Shown one piece after another: positions 49,788-58,713 of a stretch of DNA of 64,000 nt (within the stretch, counting starts at the first letter, position 1; the number at the start of each line of letters is the position of its first letter). Source of the DNA: an uncultured Clostridia bacterium (GTDB lineage: Bacteria; Bacillota; Clostridia; Oscillospirales; Ruminococcaceae); contig CANQNK010000001.1 of NCBI GenBank assembly GCA_947625195.1, forward strand, positions 124,001 through 188,000. The letters are read 5' to 3'. The position numbers and the translations under genes are program-made. The notes beneath the pieces are model-generated. The model made no database searches. It worked only from the letters and a program-made list of their open reading frames with translations, and was not told the origin of the DNA.

Positions 49788-51839
49788 ATGAAATCCGGTA
49801 AACGGATAATTTCTTTGTCATCAGCCTTGCTTGTACTGTCAACATCGGTAGCAATTTCGGGCTTTACATATGGGACTGACGGCGTAAACAGCGTTAAGTT
49901 TTCATATCCCGGCAACGGCTCGTTCGGTGAAAGCTATCAGACAAACAGTGAAATAGCATTAAACATAAATGACTTTGCGTTGTTTACAAAGGAATTTAGT
50001 GCGAAATGTAATCACGTTGAGGGAAATGTTGCTATTGAAAGTATGGTGTCTAATGGTGTAACATCAGACATACAGATGAGCAACGGAAATGTTGTTTCAA
50101 ACAGCGGAGAGGAGTATCTTAAAAACTTATCGTTTGTAAGAAACTTTGACAACGGTTCATCTGTATCATTTAATTCAGGACGTACCGATTTGTTTATTGT
50201 AGGAGACAATAACAAAATCGGAGGTGTTGTACCGGGACAGGGCTTTAATCTTAACGGATGGATAACCGGTAATTGCGTACATGCTATTGCTTATGAGTCT
50301 GATATTGCCAAGGGCGGAACATTTATTGACTTTGATAAGGCTCTTAACGGAATCTCAGAGCTTAGCGCCTGGCTTAAGACTGAGGTGAACGCAAAGAAGG
50401 CTGTAAATCAAAACGGCGAGTGGACAGGAAAGTATGATCCTGACGACAGTAACGATGACGTCTATGTTTTTGATATCAACGGAAAGGATTTGCAGACTCT
50501 GGCGCAACTTCAGAGTAATGAGTTTAACGAGTTGGTTCCCGACGGCAAAACTGTAATCATAAACGTAAACAACATTGAGGGTAACAACTTTGAAATTAAA
50601 ACTATGTTTCAGGGTGACTGGTCACAGGTAAATAAGGCAAACTATGTTATTTGGAATTTCGGCGATTACAGCGGAACGATAACTAATAAGGGAAGTTTCG
50701 CCGGAATGATAATGGCGCCTAAGGCTAATGTTTGTCTTGATGCCGCTAACTTGAATGGTTCGGTAATCTCAAAGTCTGTTATACAGGGCCCGGAGGTTCA
50801 CTTCATGATCTTTAAGGGCAAGCTGCCGAAGGATCCTGAAGCAACAACCGAGGTAACCACGGAAGCAACAACCGAGGCAACCACGGAAGCGACAACCGAG
50901 GCGACTACGGAGGCAACGACCGAGGCAACCACGGAAGCAACAACCGAGGCGACCACGGAAGCAACGACCGAGGCAACTACGGAGGCAACGACCGAGGCGA
51001 CCACGGAAGCAACGACCGAGGCGACCACGGAAGCAACGACCGAGGCGACCACGGAAGTAACGACCGAGGCAACTACGGAGGCAACGACCGAGGCGACCAC
51101 GGAAACTACCACCACGACAACTACGACTACTACAACCACAACCACCACAACAACGACCACGAAAGCAACAACTACCACAACTACATCTACGTCTACAACG
51201 ACTACGCCTACTACATCAACCACCACCACTACCGAAGCTACCACAACTACAACTACGCCTACAACAACGACAACAACTACGGTTACTTCTGAATCAACTA
51301 CAACTGTTCCGACATTGACTACTACGACAACTACCGAGTCCACAACTGCTACAACTACGACAACCCCACAAGTTACTACTGAGTTGACAACTACGACTTC
51401 CGCGACTACAACAACCTCAGAAATCACGACAACTCCTGAGACGACAACGACAACAGAAGAAACGACCTATACAACAACTGAGCCGGTTATGACGAGTACT
51501 ACGACAATTCCGGAGGTAACAGTTACCACTACAACTACTAACCCGAGAGTTGAGCTTGTCAGGTACGCTGAGGAGGAGCTTGACGAGAGCAAATATACTC
51601 CTGAAAGCTGGGCAATTTACAAAGAGGTTCTGGAAAGAGCAAAGATGGTTTTAGGTGCAGGCGATGAAAATGAGATAAAAGCTGTGCTTGAAGAACTTAT
51701 AGCTGCCAGAAAAATGCTCGTTTTGGGAGCAAGCGACTCTGTAAATACCGGCGTTGGCACGGAGGTTTCAGTTTCTGCATTTGCTGTTTTGACAATTGCG
51801 GGTGCGGTGGCATTGCTTAAGCGTAAGAGAAACGACTAA
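49788..51839 (+). CDS. Surface protein: choice-of-anchor A domain, TTEA/Thr stalk, anchor module
   Basis: 683 residues. Signal peptide 1-30; a choice-of-anchor-A-type beta domain (about 35-345) ends GSFAGMIMAPKANVCLDAANLNGSVISK. Then come about 95 residues of Thr-Thr-Glu-Ala repeats and about 140 of Thr-rich sequence, probably a rigid, glycosylated stalk. A helical module (ELVRYAEEELDESKYTPES to KMLVLGAS, about 585-650) looks like a FIVAR-type bundle, followed by VNTG, a hydrophobic helix and LKRKRND. The tail resembles a sortase signal although canonical LPxTG is absent. GAGGAGGAG precedes ATG 49788. The C-terminal module is nearly identical to that of the next gene. Confidence 0.85.
   Translation: MKSGKRIISLSSALLVLSTSVAISGFTYGTDGVNSVKFSYPGNGSFGESYQTNSEIALNINDFALFTKEFSAKCNHVEGNVAIESMVSNGVTSDIQMSNGNVVSNSGEEYLKNLSFVRNFDNGSSVSFNSGRTDLFIVGDNNKIGGVVPGQGFNLNGWITGNCVHAIAYESDIAKGGTFIDFDKALNGISELSAWLKTEVNAKKAVNQNGEWTGKYDPDDSNDDVYVFDINGKDLQTLAQLQSNEFNELVPDGKTVIINVNNIEGNNFEIKTMFQGDWSQVNKANYVIWNFGDYSGTITNKGSFAGMIMAPKANVCLDAANLNGSVISKSVIQGPEVHFMIFKGKLPKDPEATTEVTTEATTEATTEATTEATTEATTEATTEATTEATTEATTEATTEATTEATTEATTEATTEATTEATTEVTTEATTEATTEATTETTTTTTTTTTTTTTTTTTTKATTTTTTSTSTTTTPTTSTTTTTEATTTTTTPTTTTTTTVTSESTTTVPTLTTTTTTESTTATTTTTPQVTTELTTTTSATTTTSEITTTPETTTTTEETTYTTTEPVMTSTTTIPEVTVTTTTTNPRVELVRYAEEELDESKYTPESWAIYKEVLERAKMVLGAGDENEIKAVLEELIAARKMLVLGASDSVNTGVGTEVSVSAFAVLTIAGAVALLKRKRND
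50836..51110 (+). repeat. 12-bp tandem repeats encoding TTEA
   Basis: An array of about 22 copies of a degenerate 12-mer (ACNACNGARGCN) in frame with the surface protein. Variation is almost entirely at third positions, with a few Ala-to-Val changes, which suggests selection on the protein sequence as well as copy-number expansion. Confidence 0.9.
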
Positions 51840-51856
51840 TCTGATATTATAATAAA

Positions 51857-51884
51857 AATCCCGGCTTGTGTCGGGATTTTTTAC
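51857..51884 (+). terminator. Terminator after the first surface protein
   Basis: AATCCCG and CGGGATT pair around a short loop, followed by TTTTT, 18 bases after the stop codon. Confidence 0.9.
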
Positions 51885-52177
51885 GCCATAAGATAATGTT
51901 AAGTATTTTGCCTTTACAATAACAAGAGTTAAAACAATTAGCAAAATAATGGCAGATGAAATTTGAAAATGCGGGTTTAAGGAATTTGTCTAAAGCGAAA
52001 ATTGTACAAAAAATTGGCACGCTATTTGGTTAAATCGTAGAAAATAAATATTTTTGATAACCGCTATTGAAATAATTGCTAAAGAATGATATCATAAATT
52101 TTATAAGCAGTGTCAATAGGTCTATTTGTTACACTGCTAACCTAAAGTAACTTATGTTGAGAAGGAGGTCTGTAATT
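51885..52177 (+). promoter_or_regulatory. Promoter region of the giant adhesin gene
   Basis: Non-coding and AT-rich. TTGAAA (52067-52072), a 17-base spacer and TATCAT (52090-52095) are the best promoter, about 80 bases before the start codon. Nothing else is evident. Confidence 0.55.
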
Positions 52178-55100
52178 ATGAGGAAAGGCTTATTCAGAAG
52201 GGCTGCCGCTTTTTTGTTGGCGTGCGCCGTTTCTGCTACGACTGCTTTGTCATCGCTGGCGACGACTGTTTTTGCGGTTGATGATCCTTGGGGAGGTGCT
52301 GCACCGCCGTCCGGAGGAGTGGATCTTGGTCAGTTTCTGACTAACGTCGAGATGGAATATCTTATGGTTGACCAGGACGGTCGGGAGACATATACCTACT
52401 ATGATCCACAAAGCTCAGACCCGTTAAAGAAGAACGGTCAGGTACGATTCAGAGTGGATTTTGCCGAAAACGGTGAAAGCTTACAGTTCCCGGACAGCGG
52501 CATTCTAGAGTATGATATCCCTAATGTATTTAACATTCAAAGAGAAAAGGGTACTCTTGAAGATTCTTCCGGTGAAACGGTTGGTGAATATTGGATTGAT
52601 GAGAACGGTCACCTTACCATAAAGTTTACTGACGGTTGGGTTGGCGGATCATCTCAGCGCAGCGGTTACTTGTGGTTTAAAGCACAGTTTGACCGCAATA
52701 AGCTTGGTGACAGAAGCGATTGGACATGGCAGGTTGATGACAATACAAAAATCACAGTAATGTTTGATGATTCTTCAGACGTTAAGGTAAACAAAGAAAT
52801 TACCGAGTATGATAAGGAAACTCACAATCTGTCTTATAAAATCACGGTGGATGTAACCTACGGAAGCGTTCAGAACGTTACTCTTAACGATGTTATGGGT
52901 GCAAATCTGGAGCTTGTCGGTGCGGACAGCGGAGATGTTTATAATGCGTTTGAGATAACCGATAAGGACGGAAACCCGGTAACTGACCGCGGAAAGGTTA
53001 ACATTTTCAGTGCGGGTAATGGTAACAGTTATACTGTTCATATCCCTGAAATGGATTCCGGAGAAAAGTATACCATTACATATAAATGCAAGATAAAGGA
53101 TGAGGCTTATGCCGGTTCTGACGAGCCGAGTGAAGTAAATAACACACTTAAAAGTTCTTATCTGGATGAAAATCAGGGTAATCAGGAATTCACAATACCT
53201 GATATTGATGTAGTTCCTCACAGCTGGGAGTATAATATAAATTATCCTTGGGTAGCTAAGAGCGGAAAATATGATGACGGCTCCAAAAGCGTTACTTGGA
53301 CGGTTAAGATCAACGGCGATGGATATTTCGATGTAAGCGGAAACACCTTTACAGATACTCTTAGGTCGGATGCGTTAAGCTATGACAAGGATACACCTAT
53401 CAAATTATATAAGCTTGATGAAAGCGGAAACAGGTCGGATGATGGTACCGAAATTTCTTGGAATGATGTCAATCTTAAGTTGAGCGACGACGGAAGCTCA
53501 TTTACATACACTTTCCCTGAAGGTTCCGAGAAGGCGGCTTATGAATTCGAGTACGCTACGAAAGTAGATGACTCAAAGCTTGAGGGTGACAACGCAACCG
53601 TTAATAACGATGCTGATTACAACGGACATAAAAGCTACGGCGGCGTAAACGGAATAATTGGAAAAAAGCAGAGCCAGACTCTAGAAAAAGAACGCACTAC
53701 AAAAGGCGACGCGTGGGAAAGATTCAGCTGGAAAATATCTGTTGAAATTACAAATAACGCAAATGCCGAAAATCTTCCTTATTATATAAAGGACGTTCTT
53801 GACAGATACAGTAATACGGAACAGACTGATATTTATGGAGGTTTATTTGATAGGCTTGATAAAGACTCTCTTATAGTTACTCTTAACGGAAAAGCTCTTG
53901 AAAGGGATAAGGATTATAAGCTGGTTTATGACGAGTCCAACGGTGAGTTTTACATTTACTTTACCGGCGGCGACAGCACAAAAGGAAATTCCAAGGACGA
54001 TTCCGTTTTACCGGGTAGCGAAAGCAAATATCAGATAGTAGTTGAATATGAAACTTTGATAAATGAAAAGTTTCATGAGTACACTACAACTAACGATTGG
54101 CAGAAGAATGTTCAGGTTGTAAACAAAGTTACTTCATATCTTCAGGACAACAGTAAGGAACAGACTGAGTATGGTGAAATTGTAAAACCAAACAATAACG
54201 CAAAAGTTGAAAAGCTGTTAAATAGTTCTGATGATTCCGGTTTGGAGGCAGAATACGCAATAAGAATTAACGGCGATAACTGGGAAGGTAATACTAGTAA
54301 CAACAGATTAAAAGAACAACCAATTGTCATTCAGGATATTTTCGATACGGATAAGTTAGAGATCGTTATGGATAGTGTAAAGCTATATAAGGGTTCTAGC
54401 CAGTGGTCGTTTAATTATGATTTTATCCAGATAACTGATATTACAAAGCTTACAGATGAAAACGGAAAATGTATAGGATATAAGATTACTGCGCCTGCGC
54501 CTGATACTGCGGATGTAGAAAAGGTATTTGAGATAAGATATACCCTGAGGCTTAAGGACGAGTATGTAAGTGAAGCACCTATATCATTGCCGAATACCGC
54601 AAAGGTTTATCAAAATAATATTGAGATTGGCAGTGCTGAGCTGACTCATGACTTTGAGCCTAAGATATTGAATAAAAGCTTGGTTACAAGGCCTAATAAC
54701 AGTAACGAATACGTAGGAACTTATCAGCTTGATGTAAATAAACCGGGAATTGATTTTTCCGATACCGACGAAATTGTCATTATTGACCAGCTTATGTCGG
54801 GTATGATAGTTGACTTTGATTCCATAAAGGTTTATGATTTTGTTTATTACAGCGATTACTGGGGCGGTTATTGGAGTCAAGGTGATGAAATAACCGGCTG
54901 TAAAATATCCTATGATCCAACTGCAAAGCAGATTAGAATTACTGTACCTGATGGCAAGTATATCAGAATTACATATAACGTTACGTTCAGATCAACGCCT
55001 AATTCTAAGAAGGAATTTGTTAATACGGCGTGGATTGAGGGACTTAAAAAATTTGAAGGAGAGGATAGAAGCGAAGTAAGCTTTGAGACACAGAGCTCCG

Positions 55101-57487
55101 GCGGCGGAGTAGGCGGAGAGGCTGTTGAGTTTAATATTGTAAAGAAGGATGCAGAAAATCCGAAAGTGACGCTTGAGGGCGCTGAGTTTGATTTTTACTA
55201 TTTAGGAGAAGACGGCAACAGCAGTGCTAAGCTTCTTTTAGAAGATATCACAACTGATAAAGACGGTTGTGCAAACGTTAAGGAAAGTCAGGGACTGGAG
55301 CTTTATTCAGGTGTATATGAGTTAAAAGAAACCAAAGCTCCCGAAGGATACGAGATGCTCAAAGATCCTGTTAAATTCTATCTTAATCCTGCGGACGAGA
55401 ATATAGGAGATATTGAAATAGTATTCTCCGGCGACCCTGTAAATATATACAACAGTAAATTAAAAAGCAAGGCGGAGTTAAAGGTAAATAAGGTTGACGA
55501 AACCGGTAAGCCTGTTTCAGGAGCGACATTGCAGATCAAGGGTGCCGGCGGTGAAGTTGTTTTTGAGTTTGAAACAAACGGACAGCCGCAGAGCGTAAAT
55601 CTTGACGATGGAAAGTATGCGCTTGCTGAGACGAAAACTCCTGAGGGCTATGAAACTGCTTCAGATATCGAGTTTGAAGTCAAGGACGGAAAGCTTGTTG
55701 CAGGCGTTGGTGTAAATTCAACTGAAGCGACTATAACCATGGTTGACAAGGCAAAGCAGACCTACAACCCATGGCTTAAGAAGATAGTTGTAGACAGCGA
55801 AACCGACAGGGACTTTAAGTTTGTAATAGCAGAAGCCAGCAATAAGGCGGCAGCCGTTGCAACGTTGACTTTGAAAAACGGTGAACAAAAAGAGATCACA
55901 GGTCTTACACACGGTGTTAAGTATGTGATCTATGAGATCGACGCAGACGGATACGACGTAGCGTTTGACAACGGTAAGAGCGAGTATGAGTTTGAATACG
56001 ACAAGTATGCAAAGGATATACTGTTCACGGCGACCAATACCGAATATAAGGGAATCAGGCTTACAAAGCAGGTATCAAAGAACGGTATCGTGCAGACGGC
56101 TGACAGTAGCGCAAAGTTTGATTTTGATATTACCGGCAAGGACGGAAAGGCAATCGACAGCGTAACGGTGGCGCAGGGGGGCGAAGTAACTCTTGACGGC
56201 AAGAAGTACATAAACGGTGAGAAATATACGCTTGTAGAAAAGACATCAGGAAAGTATGCGCTATCAGTACAGGTCAACGGTAAAGCGTCAGCTGACGGAA
56301 GCTTTACTTATACAAAGGATACTGAAATTGAGATTGTCGCTACAAACTCCGTAACAAACGTAACAATCGACAAGTGGGACGTAACCAACAGCAAAGAGGT
56401 TGAGGGTGCAGAGCTCACCGTATATGATAAGGACGGACACGAAGTTGATAAGTGGATCTCTAAAAAGGGTGAGAAGCACACGATAGAGGGCATAATCCCC
56501 GGAGAGAAGTATACACTTAAAGAAACGATAACTCCTGACGGATACGAAGAGGCTACCGAAACGGTATTCACGGTTGACGAAAACGGCAAGGTTACGGTAG
56601 AAAGCGGTGAAGACGCAAGCGTTGATAAAGATAACGTACTTATCATAGACGATACGCTTATACCGACAACTTCAGAACCGACGACCGAAGCTACCACGGA
56701 GGCGACGACCGAAGCTACCACAGAAGCGACGACCGAAGCTACCACAGAAGCGACGACCGAGGCTACCACAGAAGCGACGACCGAGGCTACCAAAGAGGCA
56801 ACAACTGAGGCTACCACGGAGGCAACGACCGAGACTACCACGGAAGCAACGACCGAGGCTACCACAGAGGCAACTACCGAGGCTACCACAGAGGCAACTA
56901 CCGAAGCTACCACGGAAGCAACTACCGAAGCTACCACAGAGGCGACGACCGAAGCTACCACAGAGGCAACGACCGAGGCTACCACGGAAGCAACGACTGA
57001 GGATACCACGGAAGCAACTACCGAGGCTACCACGGAAGCAACTACCGAAGCTACCGCGGAAGCAACGACCGAGGCTACCACGGAAGCAACAACCGAGGCA
57101 ACTACAGAAACTACAACTGAAGCTGCGACAACAGTCACTACTTCGATAACAACTCCGGTTCAGAATACGACGACCGCGGTAATCACTGACATGAGAGATG
57201 AGCTTGTCAGATATACGATGGAGGAGCTTAACGAAAGCGACTATACTCCTGAGAGCTGGGCGGTTTACAAGGAAGTTCTGGAAAGAGCTAAAAGAGTTCT
57301 TGCAGCCGGAAGTGAAAATGAAATCAAGGCTGTGCTTGAAGAGCTTATTGAGGCCAGAAGAAAGCTTGTGCGCGGTGCAAGCGTAAACACGGGTGCAGCG
57401 ACAGAGGTAACACTTTCGATATTCGCATTCATAACAGCAATTGGAGCAGTTGCAATTCTCAAGAGGAAAAAAGACGACGATAAATAA
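52178..57487 (+). CDS. Giant adhesin with isopeptide/SpaA-type domains, TTEA stalk and anchor module
   Basis: 1769 residues. Signal peptide (1-38), then a collagen-adhesin-like N-terminal beta region and a series of fimbrial-type immunoglobulin-like domains (about 40-985), each opening with segments such as VNKEITEYDKETHNLSY or VEKLLNSSDDSGLEAEY. SpaA/CnaB domains follow (about 985-1490): FNIVKKDAENPKVTLEGAEF with ELKETKAPEGYE, LKVNKVDETGKPVSGATL with ALAETKTPEGYE, and VTIDKWDVTNSKEVEGAEL with TLKETITPDGYE. The Lys and Glu of such pairs form intramolecular isopeptide bonds in known family members. About 145 residues of TTEA repeats precede the helical module and VNTG/LKRKKDDDK tail shared with the upstream gene. 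AAGGAGG precedes ATG 52178. Confidence 0.88.
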   Translation: MRKGLFRRAAAFLLACAVSATTALSSLATTVFAVDDPWGGAAPPSGGVDLGQFLTNVEMEYLMVDQDGRETYTYYDPQSSDPLKKNGQVRFRVDFAENGESLQFPDSGILEYDIPNVFNIQREKGTLEDSSGETVGEYWIDENGHLTIKFTDGWVGGSSQRSGYLWFKAQFDRNKLGDRSDWTWQVDDNTKITVMFDDSSDVKVNKEITEYDKETHNLSYKITVDVTYGSVQNVTLNDVMGANLELVGADSGDVYNAFEITDKDGNPVTDRGKVNIFSAGNGNSYTVHIPEMDSGEKYTITYKCKIKDEAYAGSDEPSEVNNTLKSSYLDENQGNQEFTIPDIDVVPHSWEYNINYPWVAKSGKYDDGSKSVTWTVKINGDGYFDVSGNTFTDTLRSDALSYDKDTPIKLYKLDESGNRSDDGTEISWNDVNLKLSDDGSSFTYTFPEGSEKAAYEFEYATKVDDSKLEGDNATVNNDADYNGHKSYGGVNGIIGKKQSQTLEKERTTKGDAWERFSWKISVEITNNANAENLPYYIKDVLDRYSNTEQTDIYGGLFDRLDKDSLIVTLNGKALERDKDYKLVYDESNGEFYIYFTGGDSTKGNSKDDSVLPGSESKYQIVVEYETLINEKFHEYTTTNDWQKNVQVVNKVTSYLQDNSKEQTEYGEIVKPNNNAKVEKLLNSSDDSGLEAEYAIRINGDNWEGNTSNNRLKEQPIVIQDIFDTDKLEIVMDSVKLYKGSSQWSFNYDFIQITDITKLTDENGKCIGYKITAPAPDTADVEKVFEIRYTLRLKDEYVSEAPISLPNTAKVYQNNIEIGSAELTHDFEPKILNKSLVTRPNNSNEYVGTYQLDVNKPGIDFSDTDEIVIIDQLMSGMIVDFDSIKVYDFVYYSDYWGGYWSQGDEITGCKISYDPTAKQIRITVPDGKYIRITYNVTFRSTPNSKKEFVNTAWIEGLKKFEGEDRSEVSFETQSSGGGVGGEAVEFNIVKKDAENPKVTLEGAEFDFYYLGEDGNSSAKLLLEDITTDKDGCANVKESQGLELYSGVYELKETKAPEGYEMLKDPVKFYLNPADENIGDIEIVFSGDPVNIYNSKLKSKAELKVNKVDETGKPVSGATLQIKGAGGEVVFEFETNGQPQSVNLDDGKYALAETKTPEGYETASDIEFEVKDGKLVAGVGVNSTEATITMVDKAKQTYNPWLKKIVVDSETDRDFKFVIAEASNKAAAVATLTLKNGEQKEITGLTHGVKYVIYEIDADGYDVAFDNGKSEYEFEYDKYAKDILFTATNTEYKGIRLTKQVSKNGIVQTADSSAKFDFDITGKDGKAIDSVTVAQGGEVTLDGKKYINGEKYTLVEKTSGKYALSVQVNGKASADGSFTYTKDTEIEIVATNSVTNVTIDKWDVTNSKEVEGAELTVYDKDGHEVDKWISKKGEKHTIEGIIPGEKYTLKETITPDGYEEATETVFTVDENGKVTVESGEDASVDKDNVLIIDDTLIPTTSEPTTEATTEATTEATTEATTEATTEATTEATTEATTEATKEATTEATTEATTETTTEATTEATTEATTEATTEATTEATTEATTEATTEATTEATTEATTEATTEATTEDTTEATTEATTEATTEATAEATTEATTEATTEATTETTTEAATTVTTSITTPVQNTTTAVITDMRDELVRYTMEELNESDYTPESWAVYKEVLERAKRVLAAGSENEIKAVLEELIEARRKLVRGASVNTGAATEVTLSIFAFITAIGAVAILKRKKDDDK
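56677..57122 (+). repeat. Second TTEA-encoding 12-bp repeat array
   Basis: About 37 in-frame copies of a 12-mer encoding Thr-Thr-Glu-Ala. Rare variants (TKEA, TTED, TAEA, TTET) mark individual units. Same unit as the array at 50836-51110 but longer. Confidence 0.92.
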
Positions 57488-57531
57488 CGGTTTAATCTGA
57501 GTGATTGTAAAGCTTTTCACGAAATGAAAAT

Positions 57532-57566
57532 AATACTGTCCCGAGAAAATCGGGGCAGTATTTTGT
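57532..57566 (+). terminator. Adhesin gene terminator
   Basis: ATACTGTCCCGA and TCGGGGCAGTAT pair with one mismatch around AAAA, followed by TTTTG. Confidence 0.9.
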
Positions 57567-57624
57567 TTACAATAAAGTCTTTATGTGGTATACTTATGTT
57601 ATGAAAATATTTTCGGAGGATATG

Positions 57625-58206
57625 ATGCAGATAATAAACCATTTTATAACGATAACAAGGCACAGGCATCAGGTAATAAAAAACTGCTTTATGGCAGGTA
57701 TACCTATAAGAGGGCTTTTGCACGATCTGTCTAAATATACCCCCGCCGAATTTATCGCAGGAGCCAAGTTTTATCAGGGAAACAGAAGCCCTAATGAAAG
57801 CGAGCGCGAAGCTTATGGGTACTCAAAGGCGTGGATACATCACAAAGGAATAAACAAACATCATTTTGAGCATTGGACGGATTATAATCCTAAGACCAGA
57901 AGAACAGAGGGCGCACCAATGCCGACAAGGTTTGTAATAGAAATGTTTTGCGACAGAGTGGCGGCAAGCAAAATATATATGGGTGATAAATACAGCGACG
58001 ACAGCGCGCTTATGTATTTTGAGAAGGGCAGGAAAACAAGAATTATACACAAGCGCACCAGTGATATGCTTGAGTATCTTCTTTTAATGCTAAAATTTAA
58101 AGGAGAAAAATTTACCTTTAGATATATAAGATGTTTAGATAAGTCCGCGCCGCCGGAGAGCTTTAAATATATGTCTGATCTTGTTGACAAACTGCACTCA
58201 AAGTGA
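57625..58206 (+). CDS. DUF5662 family protein
   Basis: 193 residues with the DUF5662 pattern. HRHQVIKNCFMAGIPIRGLLHDLSKYTPAEF carries the HD-like pair, followed by KAWIHHKGINKHHFEHWTDY and MPTRFVIEMFCDRVAASKIY. The clustered His and Asp residues look like a metal-binding, HD-phosphohydrolase-like site. ATG 57625 is chosen because CGGAGG lies 5 bases upstream; longer in-frame starts precede this SD. The function of the family is unknown. It ends just before the structured leader of the hydrogenase maturation genes, probably on a separate transcript. Confidence 0.8.
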   Translation: MQIINHFITITRHRHQVIKNCFMAGIPIRGLLHDLSKYTPAEFIAGAKFYQGNRSPNESEREAYGYSKAWIHHKGINKHHFEHWTDYNPKTRRTEGAPMPTRFVIEMFCDRVAASKIYMGDKYSDDSALMYFEKGRKTRIIHKRTSDMLEYLLLMLKFKGEKFTFRYIRCLDKSAPPESFKYMSDLVDKLHSK

Positions 58207-58211
58207 TAAAA

Positions 58212-58412
58212 TATCTTACGTGAGTGGAAAAGCTTCTTGACCGCAAGCGAATAACAAAAATTAAGCTGCCGACGGAAAGGATACATTCCGATCCATAGGG
58301 GATAATGTATAGGTTTGCGCGCTTGGTTTATCGGCTGGCATTAGCTTGTCTTATTAGCCGGGCTTTAAAGCGTATTTACTTGTGTCCCCTTATTTTAAGC
58401 GGGACATTTTTT
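58212..58412 (+). ncRNA. Structured leader RNA with terminator before the hydrogenase maturation genes
   Basis: About 200 non-coding bases with nested pairing. AGCTT (58232-58236) pairs with AAGCT (58263-58267). GCCGA (58268-58272) pairs with TCGGC (58331-58335) and encloses a strong hairpin, ATACATT (58281-58287) with AATGTAT (58304-58310), capped by ATCC/GGGAT. CGGCT (58332-58336) can alternatively pair with AGCCG (about 58356-58360), a mutually exclusive switch. The region ends with TGTCCC/GGGACA and ATTTTTTA (58382-58412), a terminator placed before the coding region. It has the architecture of a riboswitch, but I do not recognise the class. Confidence 0.55.
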
Positions 58413-58437
58413 ATGCATTATTTAAAGGGGGAATTTT

Positions 58438-58683
58438 ATGGAAACAAGAGTTGCCGTGATAGCCTTGATTGTTGAGGATTCGTCGCGGGCTGAGATAATC
58501 AACGGAATTTTACACGAATACGGTGAGCGTATAATCGCGCGAATGGGAGTTCCTTATAAAAAGAAGGGGATAAACATAATAAGCGTTGCGGTGGACGCGG
58601 ATACCGATACGATAGGGGCGCTTTCCGGAAAGCTTGGAATGATCAAGGGCGTAAGCGCAAAAACAGTGTATTCAAAGCTGTAG
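58438..58683 (+). CDS. TM1266-type iron-only hydrogenase system regulator
   Basis: 81 residues: METRVAVIALIVEDSSRAEII at the start and GINIISVAVDADTDTIGALSGKLG towards the end form a ferredoxin-like ACT/NikR-C-type fold. This small protein is repeatedly found beside [FeFe] hydrogenase maturation genes and is named as a putative regulator of that system; ligand and mechanism are unproven. AAAGGGGG lies about 6 bases upstream. It is the first gene after the structured leader, followed 30 bases later by hydG. Confidence 0.88.
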   Translation: METRVAVIALIVEDSSRAEIINGILHEYGERIIARMGVPYKKKGINIISVAVDADTDTIGALSGKLGMIKGVSAKTVYSKL

Positions 58684-58713
58684 GCTAAAAACTGAAGAGG
58701 AGAGAAAAATATT

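Noticed and set aside
50798-51427. Long minus-strand reading frame of Val/Ala/Ser repeats opposite the first TTEA array
   Set aside because: It is the mirror of the 12-bp repeat, has no ribosome binding site, and the plus-strand frame has a signal peptide and conserved domains.
50836-57122. CRISPR-like repetition
   Set aside because: Units are contiguous 12-mers without spacers, in frame, varying at third codon positions; no cas genes are present.
56308-57138. Long minus-strand frames opposite the second TTEA array
   Set aside because: Same low-complexity mirror effect; coding on the plus strand is certain.
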